Part shown: one piece after another, positions 44,491-58,771 of the stretch | Numbering within the stretch: position 1 is the first letter of the stretch | Layout of the letters: every line of letters begins with the position of its first letter | Source: Cyprinodon diabolis | Lineage: Eukaryota > Chordata > Actinopteri > Cyprinodontiformes > Cyprinodontidae | Direction: 5' to 3' | Assembly: GCA_030533445.1 (NCBI GenBank) | Contig: CM060070.1 | Location: 25,222,001-25,286,000, forward strand | Length of the DNA: 64,000 bases | Program-made: the position numbers and the translations under genes | Notes under the pieces: model-generated | Told to the model about the DNA's origin: nothing | The model's input: only the letters and a program-made list of their open reading frames with translations | Database searches by the model: none

Positions 44491-46970
44491 ACATAGTTGT
44501 GACCAAACAAGCTTAAAAGCAGTAAATTAAAGAAGTAAGTGATTAGTTTGTCTCTTGTCAAAATGCAGACAGGGAAAAAGGCGGTTTGCTTTTGACATGG
44601 AGTCAATAAAAAAGTGACAGAGTCAAAGGCAAAGAAAAATACACTGAAGTTGTAGTATCGCATAAATGTCTCAGAAAGCAGCCCAGAAAACAGAAATCTC
44701 TGTGCTGAAACAACCACAATAAGACATTAAACAAAGTGCAACCAATTACTTTAACAAGAAAACTTTCTGGGAGCAACATTAAAATAGGTTATGTTTTTCA
44801 AAGGCTTGTTATCTCTACAACGGCTCTTGAAAAATAATACATTACATCTGATTTACTGACAGTATGCTGCCTGTGTCTCTTTTTTAAACCATCTATCTTA
44901 GTAAGTTTTCCTGTATCCTCTATAAGCTTTGACATTTCCACTCTAGTTAACCTCAGAAATGACACACATTATTGGTAGCAGGCTACTGAAACAAAAGGCA
45001 CCATAGTTAAACCCTAGTGAAAGCCCAAATGTACATGATTTTAAAGCAGAGAGAAGGCTAAACGATAAATATGAGGATAGACATAAATGTGGGATAAAAG
45101 TTGACAGAGAACCGAAAAATATCATGTCATTTAAGATTCAAACAAACTTCACACCATTAGTGACAAGGAAGGAAAAGTTAATTAAAGCTGCCAACATCTT
45201 CTGAGGAAAGAAAAACACCAAAGTCCCTCTCTCTGAGTCAGACTCCTTCATTTTGTTTTTTATTCATTCTCTGTTCTTCCTCCTCTCTTCTCAGTTGGTT
45301 CTTAATTTACAAAGTTGCTGCTGTGAAGTTTTATCTCTGACGGACAGAATGAGGGGAACGTTTGGCCCAGACCTTTCTCTCTCTGCACCCAGCACTGAAC
45401 GTGGCCTTAAAGATTTAAACAGCTTTTTCTGAGTCTCACTGACTTCCTGCATTTCTTGGCAGGTAGATACTGACTGTATGAAAAAGGCAAACCGATAAGA
45501 GTTTGAAATAAACTGTGATTCATCTCCTTCACCTACATGGATAACAGGACATTTCAGCTTCAATTATGCCTCTCAGACCTTGTCAATCAATCTAAGCCTA
45601 AGAAATCTACATTAAAATGCACATTTGTTGATGAACTCTGCTCTGTCAATATTATAAACCAACCACCAGCTGTAACGTTTGCTCAAATTCAACAACTCGG
45701 ATTAGTATGCATTAAATCTAATTGCATTCTGAGTCATAATCCAATAGTTATCATCAATATCACACATCCTATAGTGTATCATGGCTGATAACAGTCTAAC
45801 AAAGGATAAAGACCAGTATCAGTGTCCCTGAATGCAAACTCACGTTCTGCTCAGATTGCTCATAATATAATAATTAAGGGAAATCTAATCTTTTTTTACC
45901 CTGTCCGCTTTCAACTGTTTTAAAATGAATCATTACTGTGGCAACAGTCAGAATGGAAGATAACGATAAAAAGAGTTATTATATTGTGAGTAAGAATTGC
46001 CTCTTTTTTTAATCACAAATGTTTTTATCTTGTAAAATTATTCTCGATGGAGCAACAACATTGACTTGACATGTGTTTTATTACAGCAACTTTTATTACA
46101 GGAATTTTGCTGGTTACAAATACCAGTTTAAAAAGTTAGATTTTTAAAATGAGTAAACTTTTTTGTAATCATTTTCTCAATTCAAATGCTCACTAATGCC
46201 TAATGTCTTTTTAACAAGCTGTCAGAGAGAGTGCTTAAGTGACCAGTTTTTTTTAAGCTGTTTAAGCTTGTTTTACCCCTATTACCATATCAAGAAAAAA
46301 TAAATAATTTAGACACAATAAGGACCAAAACACAGTAAAATAGTAAGAATCTGTCTTTTAAAATAAACATGTTTTGTTGCTCTAACCCAATCTAAAACAG
46401 TACCCTGACATTACATTCTAGTGTTAAACACTTAAAGGTATAATTTAGGTTTTTGAAAATGAAATTGTGGGAAAAGTTCATATCTGTAGCTGAGATGTAA
46501 CAGTGTCCCCACTGTCGTTGAGCCTCCTGCTCTGAGAAACGGTTGGTACCAGAGAAAAAGTAGTTCTGGTATGGTTCGGTGGCACAAATAATGAAATATT
46601 TATAATAAAAAAAAACAATGCATGTGTTTTGTTAGAATATTTCAGCTATTTTAAAATATTACGGTGCTTTGACAGATCTTGATGTCAATGAGAACTATTT
46701 TTTGGCCACTATGACTCTGGAAGACAGTTCCTGCTTTTGTTATGAACACTAAAGATAATAAATCACATAAATATATTGCCAAATTTTGTATTGATTAGCA
46801 TATCATGTTTCCAGATATGTTGGTAATGTATTCATTATTGAATTTATGAATTATGATTAAACATTTTCTATTTTCAATCTTAAGTTCCGATAACAGTAAA
46901 GTCATTCAATTTCATTGACCTTTTAGATCACAGAAATTAATAGTAACTCTTCCTAATAACTAGTTAAAGC

Positions 46971-47190
46971 CAGAGGTGGGTAGTAACTAGTTAGTTTTAT
47001 TTCTTTAGTTACATTTACTTGAGTAGTTTTAAACTACTCAAGTAGATCTCAGTACTTCAGTAACCTTTTTATCAAATACTTTTTTAATTTTACTTCAATA
47101 ACTTCTTTAAAGGTTACTTTTTACTTTTACTTGAGTAAAAATATGATGAAGTAGCACTACCCTTACTTAGGTACCATTGTGGGTCCTCAA
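46971..47190 (+). mobile_element. hAT-like non-autonomous repeat (left part)
   Basis: It starts CAGAGGTGGGTAGTAACTAG and continues with ACTTGAGTAGTTTTAAACTA and TTTTACTTGAGTAAAAATAT, a widely dispersed fish repeat rich in ACTTGAGTA. No matching right inverted end was found, so it is probably truncated. Confidence 0.55.
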
Positions 47191-49105
47191 CTCACCTCGG
47201 TGCTGAATATTGTGTGTGAGTTAGTCCCTAACAAATCTTCAACAGCCCTGATTTTAACGGTTAGGAGACTTTCAAATTTGTAAAACCAACTCTAAAAATC
47301 TGTCCTACGTTATTTTTAATTATTAATATGTTAAACAGATTGAGGCTGATGAATAACGGGATTAATAAATCTAAGATTTGTGTGTGCCTCAGCAAAAATT
47401 ATTAGACAATCACTGTAAAAAAAACACAGCAAATATAAATTCTACCATTTTAGTCATGATGTTTTCTCTGGTATTGGAGGGATTCTGTTTCTCTAACAGA
47501 TGAGACATCAACCCTTAATTGGACAGCCCAGCCTGAATATGTATGAGCATGTTATGAATTTGACCGAGGTCTGTAGTACATGTCTTATTAATGCAAAACA
47601 TTCAGCTGCTGCTAAAAAATGATTTCCATAACACAACGAGGTAGAAAAACGAAGAGTGCATCACAAAGAGAACAACCTTTTTTTTTTTTTTTTATCTTTG
47701 AACCAACACATTCGGGGGGGAAAAAAAATGTTGTCCTTAAATACATAACTCATTTTTCTTTAGTTTTTACTATCCTAAATTGATACTGACTGAAGAACCT
47801 AACTGAAGAAAAAGCTAAAATACCTAAAAGACCTTTCCATTGGCGGATTAACCCATTAGTCAGGGCTGGTTACATGGTCGCAGCTCATTATACCAACAAT
47901 AAGGTTTATGTACTGCTCCCAGCATCAGCAAACCTGACTGATATTAATCATCATCTGGTCAATAGAGATCAGAGTGCGTTGAGAATGGGGCTCCTGCCTC
48001 ATTGCAACACTGCAGTGAAGAGAGGTGGAGAGCTAGAGCTCTAATATGTCAATTTAGCATCTCTTTTCGATCTCCCCCTTTTGTTGTCCCTCTCATCTCA
48101 CTAGCTGCATTGCTGTTCACCTCCTTTGTGCACTAATACTTTTCTTCTCATCTTTCCTCTTCACTGAGCTTCTTCTGCTGATCTACAGGCAGCCGAGGGT
48201 AAGAAATGATTGGTATCTTAAAATTACTACGCTCAAACGGCAACTAAAAGATTTCAGAGGAAAACATTAAAATCCTGCGAATTCTACACTAAACTACATG
48301 GTTGTTATTTGATTTTTCCAATAAGAGACAGTTTGTTTAGGCTCCTATTATCAGCTAACTTACCTCTAATGTAATAATTCAAACAACATTAGAGCTGATA
48401 TGAAGGGTTTGCATACCCTTACATCATCCTCATCAATGGTGATTGTAATCTGGTTGGCCTGCTGTTACAATGGAAGATGAGGACCATAAGGCTGGGGACT
48501 TCTCAAGTCACTGAATAAAAATGTTCAAAAAAAAAACATCAAAGGCTCTAAAAAAAAATTAAAACACATTGCATTAATTAATAACCTACAGACTAATCTT
48601 GTCAAGCCTCTGTTTATGCCATGGCTTTCTTCTTACAGCTTATAGACTAAAACATTGAAAATTAGAATTAGAAATATTCACACCAATAAAAAAAAAAGAA
48701 ATGTGGGTACACAAAAAGCAGATTAACATTAAAAAAATGTAACTTACAAATAATGTTATCAGAACATCTATTCTATTTTTTTGAATAAAACTACACATGT
48801 GAGATGAGAAAATGATAAGATGATTGATGCAGGTGAAATAGGCAGTTTGGCGAAGACTTCATCAATACTTTCAGGTCCAGTGCTGTGCTGTAAACAAGGG
48901 ACAGCAGTGATGGATAAGGTAAGGAAATTAATTCTGTTACAAATAGCATCCATTATTACCCACTGATCCAGACAGACTTAATAGAAAGCACAGGGTAACC
49001 TGCCAAACATGGAAATGACAGCTGAAAGCAGACAGTGTTTTGTTTTCTGATTCTGCTTTTTTCTCACATCTAAATCATTCAGTTCAATGTAATTTTGACA
49101 AGAGA

Positions 49106-49165
49106 ATGGATGGAAATTATTATTCACCTTTATGTTAATAAAGGTGAATAATAATTTCCATCCAT
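49106..49165. repeat. Perfect 28-bp inverted repeat with 4-nt loop
   Basis: Arms 49106-49133 and 49138-49165 are exactly complementary; the left arm begins ATGGATGGAAATTATTATTC and the loop is GTTA. It lies in the probable intron 2 of xpr1. Perfect pairing without bulges fits a collapsed palindrome or miniature-element remnant better than a typical microRNA precursor. Confidence 0.9.
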
Positions 49166-52100
49166 CTATTTTTCATCATGCTTGTTCCATCATAATTAAA
49201 CCTTTATTCACGACATTCAGGTTCAATTACTAATAAATAAATAAAAATCGCTTCAAGAAAATATAGCAAAAAACAATGCTTCATGCCACAAAAAAAAAAA
49301 TCAAATTCAAGGATAAATGAGTCACTGACATATAGTAGCTTTGCGACTACTGTGAACTGCAGTGAGAGACAATATCCAAAAGAAGGGAACATATAAACAA
49401 TGCTTAACTTTTCCAGAAATGATCAGCCTACCAAAACTGACCAAAAAGCACATATAACATTTTTTTAGCAGGTTACAAAAAAACTCAGACCACCATCTAA
49501 CTAAAGACCCTAATGCCTCCGGTGAAGGAAACAATAACAAGGAGACTTGCCTTTTGCTCTTCTTCAAGATCTTACAAACTTTTGGAAAAAATATCCTCAG
49601 GACCAAAGAAACAAGAGTAAAACCCTATGAAAGGTATGCACCCTAAAAATCTTGCACAAAACCAAAGAGTTTTAGAAGAAAAAAAAGAACATAACATCTA
49701 TATTCAAACGTAGTGTCTGGTTGCTCTTCTCTTATACAGCTTTAGGATCACCACAACTGGCTGACATAAATGGAATCAAAATCAAAAGAGATAATCAAAA
49801 TCAAAATAAGATAATCTCAAAAATGGTTTGCTCATTTAACACTAAACAGGAATCAGTTTTATCATTTTGAAAGTAAAACTAAATTAATTTGTGGAAATCA
49901 TATGCCGGATCTAGTAGAAAACACTTCCAGTTATCTAGGGGGGAAAAAAATCAATGCAAGCACTGCAACCAAAGGCAAAAAAAGCATTTTGGAGGAGAGC
50001 CTATTTCTGACAGCTATAATAACAGACTGCCTTGCTAGAGGAAAATTGTTCCTCCATTTCACTGTGTGTAGTTGTGTGTCCATGCAGGTGTGTATCTGTG
50101 AACGCTAAAAATATACCAATAGGTCTGAATCAGTTTGAGTAGATATCCTGTTCCTTTTAGGACCTGGTTGGATGAGAGTGACATTGTCATTATCGACATA
50201 TTTTCCTGCTCCCTGGGATCCTGTAGCCATTAGCAACCACCTCCAGGAGTTGGCCTCTCCTCTGTTGCAGCCAATTGCTCTCCGATCACCGTGTGACTGT
50301 GTGCATGCATGCGAATGAGCAGGTGTTCCCTATTTATTTGTATATCTGTTTACCCTCACGTCTGGAAATGACCTAGTGATGGTGACTGGATTGAATGTGT
50401 CTGACTTGATTGTTTGATAAAATTCTGTCTTGCTGTTCCAGATTTAATACTAATCTAGGAAATTTGTTGAAATAAATATTACAGGAATACTTATATCCTC
50501 AGAGAATACAATCTTCCCTATCTGATAAAGAGAAAATAGACTCATTTCATTGTGGACATGCTATAAAAGAAAGTCCACAAGAAAAAGGCAGTCTGCATAC
50601 AATAATCAATGGGTGTTGATTGGGCCTACTCAGTACTTTTGCATGGAAAACAACAGTTCTGCGTGGCATAGAATCAATACTGGGATCTCTGTTAAGGCCA
50701 GATATAAATCTTACAGAGATGAAGAAAAAGAGCAGTACACACCAATAGGTCTGTGCAATGTGATGGAGAAATCACTGATGGCAATGCAAAACTACTACAC
50801 AACCAGTCTCCCAGAAAATGGTTTAAACTTGATGTTTGCTATAAAAAAATAACTTAAAAAAATTAGTTTAGGTTAGACATTGTGTGATTCCTCCTCAGAG
50901 CCAAGCTTACAGTAGGAATAAATAGGAAACATATTTGTGAAATGGATCATAGAAAAGCTAAATCTAGTTGGTTTTATAAATGAATTTAGATCTTTTTACT
51001 CTCAACCAATATTTGGTTAGAAAAATACAAATGTTTTTTTTTTACAGCAGCCCAAAAATAACCTGAATCGCTTCCTTGTAACCTTTAGGCTAATGCAGAC
51101 GCTTTACTCATAAGCAACAATTCTCACACAGACAAACAAAAATCCTTTTATACTGAAGGTCCCTCTGGAAGTGTTTGAGAAAGTATGTGTTGTTTGAACA
51201 AAAAAATCTAAGTTGTTCACAGCTTTCTCACAGTGTATTTAGGCAATTTTAAAACTGTTGGGTTTTTTGTATCCGTCTATCTGATTTAATTCTTTTCAAC
51301 TATGTGAAGCCACTGTGCAATAAATCAAACAATTATAATTTTCGTAGATAAAATGTCTTCTGCAATCTTGTCACATAATCCTCTGGGGATTATTTTAGTG
51401 AACTGAATTAGAAAAATATATTATTTTACTGAAAAGACAACATTTGTTTCTTTCTTTTTCAAACATGGTAAAGACTGATAAAATGCAAAAATAAAGGAAG
51501 AGTATTTGGCAGAGTTACGAATAATTAAAATGAGGAAAATACATAGCAAAATAACCATGGTTACTTGTTTTGTGACAGATCACAGAATTTGTCCATGGGG
51601 ATGTGAACAGACTTGTGAAAAGCTTGTGTGTGGGAGAAAGAAAACATATATCATTGCTACATTACTGGCTGGAGCATGAGAGTAATCAAGCTGGTAATAT
51701 ATGCAGGGCGTGCTGATGGAGGAAGATCCTCTGGGAGCTGTAGCTCTTTGTGTCTCTCAAACCCCTCTGGACCAGGACAACCTCTCCCTCTAACCCCCTC
51801 ATCATCATTTCCACCCCCATTACCATTTGTGTTATCAGATTTTTTCTCCTCCATCCCTCTTTCCTAAACACGAGATCTAAGAGGTTCAAACACAACCTCC
51901 CCATTTGTCCACACACACCTGTGTGTTTGGTAGGTGACCCCTCCCTTTCATGATGGATGTGACAGACAGCGCTCCAGTGGCTGCTGGCAGCCCCAGCCAA
52001 GCTGATGGGTTATTCATTACAGCAAGCTTCAATTGTCCTTTAAGGACCCTAAAATGCCACAGAATAAAGCCGCTCAGCCTTTATTTTGATGGATGCAGCT

Positions 52101-52369
52101 CTACCAGCCCACACTGATCCACAGGTAGCACCTATGCAGTTGGATGTGCAACAGGCCCACAGACTCTTCAAATGTAGGTATTGAGCTGGAGGCCAAAAAC
52201 ATGGGAACCCATGTTAAAAGTATCATCTGTAAGCAAAGATTGTGTTTTTCATGGTGAGCATTGTTTTATTATCTTATATTATCTCATAAATAATGTTTGC
52301 ATCATATACAGTTTAGTCCGAGGATATTTATCCCTGTAAAACTAAACATACGAAATATGTTTTCCAGGC

Positions 52370-52715
52370 TGATGATGATAAACTAGTCCATGCATTTATT
52401 ACTTCTAGGCTGTCATTTTTACTAATAGGAAGTCAAATAACTGTAGTTCAAAACCTTTAGTTTATCAAAAACATTGCAGGACTATAATTGAATTTAAAGG
52501 CCAGCTCCTGTCTCATATTCTAGGTTCCTTACAATGGCCCCTGTTAAATCCATACATCAATTAAATATTCTCCTAACCTATACACCCCTTAATAATTAGG
52601 TGTCTATCATACATTAGATCTCTTATGGTTTCATATGTTTCTGACTCTTTTAATCTTATAGATAAAATGTATTTTGTGGTTATGCTTACATAGGACTGCT
52701 GGAGGACATAATGGC
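52370..52715 (+). mobile_element. Old L2 LINE fragment
   Basis: Aligns by eye to about 7138-7700 of the larger L2: GATAAACTAGTCCATGCATT, ATTACTTCTAGGCTG, TAGGAAGTCAAATAACTGTA, GTTCAAAACCTTTAG, and GACTGCTGGAGGACATAATG. It is heavily diverged with several deletions, so it is the oldest of the L2 copies here. Confidence 0.7.
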
Positions 52716-52825
52716 CAAATTTCAACACTGCAACATTTTCTTACTACAGTCTATTTTGAGATTATTTTTGTTGTTACTTATACTTTTACCTTTCAGTTTT
52801 GATGGGTCACATTTGTATATCTACT

Positions 52826-53672
52826 AGGACCGGGATTTTAATGTGTTAATTTTGATGAATTATTTAGAAACATTTTAACGCATTTAAAATATTAACATAT
52901 TTAATTGCATTTCGTTGTATTCAAATCCTAAGCAGGAACCTTTGTACACTCTGTTTTTTGTTGCCATAGGAATGAGTGCTTTTGCTTCTTGTTGGATGGA
53001 AGAGGTTGTCTCATTCTTGTTTATACCCCCCACGTACAATCCAGGCACCTTCCACAGCTGTGAGTGGGACTTTATTGCGAGTGACAATTTATAATAAAGG
53101 GTTAGTGGTTAGGGGGCAGTTTGGATATTCAACCTTAAAAAACTTGTGATTTTCTTAAAAGACATCATGGCTTGAACTGAATATGAGTACTACAGTGAAG
53201 TATACTTACCAAATACCTCTGATCGGTATGGACATTAAAGCTATGAAGGGCCTCCTCGGTTTCAATAATAAAAGCTATACATCCGAACAGTGCTGGCAGT
53301 GCTGGTTTGAAGGAATCGTGCTATAAAAAATTAGCTTAAACTATTCACAATTCTATAGTAGTTTTTTACAGAAATTGTGTAAAAAAATTGGTGGTTTGCT
53401 ACAAAAAAAATAAAAATAAAACTTTTAACCAGTCCAGTGATTGAATAATGGAAACACTTGGATTAATATCAATATAGATGTGTGTTGCTGTGCTTATATA
53501 ATTATTTATTCAACTTTAAGGAGGAAAAAAGGTTTTTTAATCAATCATTTTGATTATTTTGTTGATTATATGATGTTTGATTAAAATGCTATTAATTTTG
53601 ATTACTTAATTACAGATCCTGTAATTAACTCGATCAAAAATTTTTAATTGAGTCCCATCAATAATATATACA
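52826..53672. repeat. Diverged DNA-transposon-like repeat
   Basis: The left edge (AGGACCGGGATTTTAATGTG) and right edge (TTTTTAATTGAGTCCCATCA) are roughly inverted. TTAATT-rich sequence at both ends resembles a common fish repeat with TTAACGCGTTAA motifs. The boundaries are approximate. Confidence 0.4.
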
Positions 53673-54571
53673 AATCGATATTGGATATTTGGCACTCACT
53701 AGAAAAAAGGTTTGCACACACTCTGCTGATTTGAAAACACAAATCTCTTTGCACCTGCATGCAAAAGCACATTTGCACCTATTTTAAGACACACGTACAG
53801 CTGTGCAAATATAAAAACAAAATGCACCACAAAATAAAGAAAAGATCCATCCAGCAAAATATTCTCTAAAATGTTGTATACACATAAAATGCTCCATATA
53901 CATAACTAGGGGGCTGTAAAATAAACATTCTATGTTCTTCCAGGCAAATCCAGACTTCAGGCAATATGTTCAGATAACTTGATCTGAGAGTATGCACAGC
54001 CTTAATTACACCAGAATGCTCAGCAGATATTTCGTACCAAGCACTTCTCCCAGCTGTTTGTTTTGCGTGTCTATGAATGATCCTGCAATGGGGCGACGAG
54101 GTAGCGTTGCCAGTGCAAAGGTCCTGTGTGGGCTGCCAGGCTAAAGAGGAGTGATTAAGATGGACTTAGACCTGGAGGTTGCTGATGGACGGAAGCCAAA
54201 GATTAGTACGTGACAAACAAAACAACTGCTGGAAGGAAAGGCAGAGCAATGCTGAAAATGTAAAAAACAACTGGAGACTAAGACAAGATGACTTTTCTTT
54301 GTAAAAAAATATCCAGTCACTCATAATGATTAGCAGAGGGGTTTACAATACCTAAATGAAATATATTCAATAAATTAGCCAAACCTTTGTAGACATGTAA
54401 ATCAAATAAAATAAATTAAAATTGTTAAGACTGTTACAGTAACACCTTTCTTCGGAGTTTAGAGAGGCTTTTAGAAATGTTAAATTGCTGTGACAAAATC
54501 ACTAAATACATATATAGCTTGTTGCAAGGAAGATTTACTCTCTTTGTATCAGTGGACAGACAACCATAGAG

Positions 54572-54968
54572 GTTATAAGTAGTGTTGGGCCGATGCCATT
54601 TTTTGGCCCCGATACAGATACCCGATACCTGGCTGTTCAGTATCGGCCGATACCGATACCATAATAATGTAAAATAATTGCCATCATGGCTTTTTCAAGC
54701 CGCTGCCTACCTTTGTGAAGCAGGAAAAAATCTAATACAAAGTGAATCCAGGAGAACTTTTTAATAAAAAGTTCTACTGGATAATAAAAATAAAAAGTTT
54801 TTATTGCCTACCTGGAATGGGTGACAATAGTTGAATAAACTTATGGCTCTCAAAATGGTATCGGTGCCCTATTTGTTGGTACTCGCCGATACCGATACCA
54901 CCATTTTAGGGCAGTATCGGGGCCCCGTCCGATACTGGTATCGGTATCGGTGCAACACTAGTTATAAG
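54572..54968. mobile_element. hAT-like MITE with perfect 8-bp target duplication
   Basis: GTTATAAG occurs immediately outside both ends (54572-54579 and 54961-54968). The element between (54580-54960, 381 bp) starts TAGTGTTGGGCCGAT and ends TATCGGTGCAACACTA, an imperfect inverted repeat. The interior near both ends repeats CGATACCGATACC motifs. An 8-bp duplication with TAG-type ends is the hAT signature. There is no transposase. Confidence 0.9.
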
Positions 54969-56382
54969 TTTGTATGCAACTTGGACAGCAATATAAACCT
55001 TCTAAATATTAGGCAGCCACAACATTTTATTGTTGCAAATGAAGCAGATTTATTCAAATATAAACATAAATATTAAACTTTTTCACCTGCCAAATAAGAA
55101 AACTGTGACTTGCACAATAAAGCAGAATTTGCTCCTTCACCAACCTTTATTACCTAAAACATCAAGGAATGATATTGTGATTATTAGTATTCTAATACCA
55201 TTTCTACTGGCATTTAAAGGATACGCAGGGGGAAATTGATCTTCCTCCACTGCTGACATATATGTCGAACAATATGCGGGTCCTTGTGTTTATCTAAAAT
55301 CCAAGGCACCAACACTGCCATTCGTCCAGCTGATGGCACACAATAAATGACAAGGACAGGAGGTGAAAAGTCAAGTGTTCGCATTTCTGTTGTTGTTCCC
55401 CCACTGTGGGGGAACCGTACATACACAGACAGACACACATACATAGTTCTCCCTTTGCCCAAGTGAGGATAGATGAAAGAGCCTCTAGCTGTGTTGGAGG
55501 ATGGGAGTTAAGAAGGGAGTGGATGGCTTCACACTGCATGATTGAAAGGGGGGCTGTATTGAGCGTGGGCGACCAACAGACAGACAACAAAAGACCAGCA
55601 CTACCCCGAAGTTCAAAAGAGTCCTTTCAAGAGACCTCTCTTACACATGCACACACAAAAACGTAAGCATACGGTACAAATATGGTGTCAGTGAATCATC
55701 TGTTATCCACTGTTAGAAAACACATTTTCACGCATAGTGGGTGTAGCTGTAGATTCAACAAAGCTAAGCCACAACCTCCAGCTGATTGTTCATGTATATT
55801 TATGAGTGGTGGTAAAAAAAAAAAAAGAAAGAAATCCTTTTCTTTTATGTAACAAGTGTATATTTTGAAGTCTTGACTTCAAATGTACCCACAGACTTCT
55901 ACCAAATAAACATTAATTCATCTCTTATAATCCTCAGTACAAATACAGACTTTGGCTTATTTATTCTGTATGATTCTATCCTATTTTGAAAAAAGAAAAT
56001 TATTTTCCAACCTTCAAATAAAGCTTAAAAAGGGGCTTTAAAAGAAGGAGGGCTGTTAAGTCAAAAAAGGCCATAACTGATTTATTTTAAATGTGAAACT
56101 GACTTTCTTGTCTTTCATGAACCATTATGCAGAATAATCAACCTTATAGTGTACATTCCAAATATTGCAATATGTCTGTGTCCGTGCATTTATCTCTGCC
56201 AAGGAGGTTATGTTTTAATTTTCATTGTTTGTGTGAGTGTTTTCAAAAGAACAAAAAGATATTGTGGACGGATTTTGTTGAAATGTTATTGTGACTTACA
56301 GCTAATGATCCCATTTTGGTGATGATCTGGATCACCATCCGGATCCAGGAATTTCTTTAAAGATTCTATGGAGGTCACAATT

Positions 56383-56440
56383 AGGGCTCGACAATTTTGC
56401 CTAAAACCTTAAGTGAGATTATTTTTAACCAAGATTACGA
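56383..56440. mobile_element. hAT-like element end fragment
   Basis: TAGGGCTCGACAATTTTGCC followed by TAAAACCTTAAGTGAGATTA resembles the end of a common fish hAT repeat (TAGGGCTGCACGATTTT type). The rest is not recognisable. Confidence 0.4.
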
Positions 56441-56684
56441 TTTATTTTTTTATTTTCCTTTGCACTAACCTCAAGCTTGTAGATGTTTTGACCCTTTTGG
56501 TTATTGAAATGTTTCTTGCCCAGAGTCCACTGTTACATTGTTTAGTTCTACTTCCATGCATGGATCTGCATGCTAGCTGCAAATCTCGCTGCCTTTCTGT
56601 GTGATGACAAACCCATTTCAAGCGTTTAATCCCCACCTAAAGGGCTTTTCTTGTTAAATATATTGAATATATTAAAATACAATA

Positions 56685-56713
56685 ATAATAATAATAATAA
56701 TAATAGTAATAAT
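56685..56713. repeat. (AAT)n microsatellite
   Basis: Run of AAT units with one AGT interruption. Confidence 0.9.
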
Positions 56714-56935
56714 CACATTGCAAATGCAATTAATTACCCTAGTCACAATATATGAAGAAATTAGCTATTTGGTGGAGGTCTGCACGCTTTAGTTATAAAT
56801 GCTTCCTTTCTTATTATCAGCACTTTCAGTGTTAATCCAGCTTTGGTACCATTTTCTATATAAACACTTTAATTTGATCCAATAATGTTTGCATCAACAG
56901 GTTGACCTCTGACTTGATTTAGACAGAAGCATAGC

Positions 56936-57122
56936 TAGAGCTCTGGGTCTGGGTCTCTGAGCAAGGCCCTTAAAACCACACTGCTCACTGGGTGCCGCAC
57001 GATGGCAGCCCACTGCTCCCCAAGGGTATGGGTTAATGCAGAGGTAAATTTCTCCAATGTGAGATCAATAAAGTTCAATTATTATTGTTATTGTTGTTAT
57101 TATTATTATTACTATTATTATA
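56936..57122 (+). mobile_element. 5'-truncated SINE, same family as 36935-37167
   Basis: It shares GGGTCTCTGAGCAAGGCCCT, GATGGCAGCCCACTGCTCCC, CCAATGTGAGATCAATAAAG and the ATT-repeat tail with the copy at 36935-37167, but lacks the tRNA-like head. The tail carries ATT/GTT variants to about 57122. Confidence 0.8.
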
Positions 57123-58771
57123 GAGCCAAGAAGAAAAAAAACCCCAAAAAACAGGATGCAGGCTTTTCCTACTACCCAGGGACAGCCTAAGGCTTCTTAC
57201 ACTGGGAGAGTCTATACAGCCTGGGTCAGCTCTTATGTAGGTGCCTTAAAGAAGATTGGACGGGGCTCGACCAGAGGACAAGTTCTGTCTCAAAATGAAA
57301 AAACACACATGCAAGGCCAACTAAAAGTCCACCATCAGTACCGCTTTATTGTATAGTTATAAAGAGCAGAGGAAGACTAGAAATGGAGCAGGACTTGGAG
57401 ATTCTACTTATTTATAATTAAAAAATGAATTTGGCAAGCATAAAACAGTGTTTGCAACTATTTGTATTTCCTATTTTTTGAGCTTTTTGGGATGAATATA
57501 GTTCAAAGTAGCTTAAATTATCGGAATAATAAAAAACCCCATCAGAATAGACCTTCTCTTCTTTTTTTTTTACGACTATGAAAAAAAAGGAAAATACAGT
57601 GAAAGGAGAACAGTGAAGGCAGGTTGGATTATTATGTATCGAACTAAAGTACTGAAAGCCTCTGATATGGAGCTCAACTCACAATGAATGATCTGCAAAA
57701 ACACTATCGTTGGACAGAATTTACATAATTGTAGCACTTATCGCACCATCAGTGAGAAAGTGACTGGTACCCCGCCCAGTGAGAGAACAGTCGTCAAGGC
57801 AACTGAGGAGAGGGTTCAACGAGAGCGTGTCAGTGGCCTTCAGAGACAATCAACAAGGGAGTGGCCAAGGTAGCAACAGCAATGTCAACACTAGGAGCTG
57901 AGTCGAGGCCCAAAAGGAGCTTTTTTTCTGTAAAGACCAAAGTGCACAAAGGTTTGGTTGATTTGAACAATTGCATAAGTGGAGAACCAAATGTATCACT
58001 GTGTAAAAAAAATGCTTTACAGGTGTGTAGTACACAGGTATAATACACATAAACAGATGCTCAGAGAAGTCCTAATGAAGTAAGAAGAGATCAGCTGAAG
58101 AGGACAAAATGCAGGCCTGTTTATGCTCCAGCGACCACTCAACTGACCACTGAGCCTTTTAGGTTTAATGAGTTAATTTACTTTGTGTGTTTAGGCATAA
58201 ATAACAGTGGAGCTCTGGTATTAATCTCCCTGTCTTCTACCATATAAAAGACAAGTGCCCTTTGATCTAATTGTTATGCTCCTATATTAGTTTTGAAGTT
58301 TTGCCCGGCCTCACCAGTTTAAAATTAGAAATATGTCCGTAAAGAATAGAAGGGCATCTGATGCTTGTTGCAGTACAACACTGTGACTGCAATACAAATC
58401 AGAAGCAGAAGACACCCACAGTGTGGCAGCAATCTGTGGCCAAGCGCTTGGAGAGACAAAAACAAACCACCAATACTTTCCTCAGAGGGCTCATACACAG
58501 CCTGCAGTGAAGTAGCAGGAACAGGGACAGAAACAAGAACAGACCACAAGAGTCCAGGAGAATTTGCAGTCATGGGCTATTCTGACTAGCCACCAAGAAA
58601 AACAAATTAGTAGTCAGTCTTCTGGACTCACAGTCTGGAGTACAGCCAGAGTATGCATAGTTTCAGAGAGATCCACGCTGGTCTCAGGTCTGTTTATAGC
58701 ACTGTGTTTGATAAATTGGTTCAGTTTTTAAAAATCAAAGAAAATACAATTCATTTGACCTTTACTTGAAC

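Noticed and set aside
51640..52100. GC-richer stretch with short open frames on both strands as a possible gene or exon
   Set aside because: Frames overlap on both strands, are proline- and serine-rich by composition, and have no splice signals. It could be conserved non-coding DNA, but that cannot be judged from one sequence.
57640..58060. Overlapping short frames on both strands suggesting a coding remnant
   Set aside because: No motif of a known transposase or host protein could be recognised.
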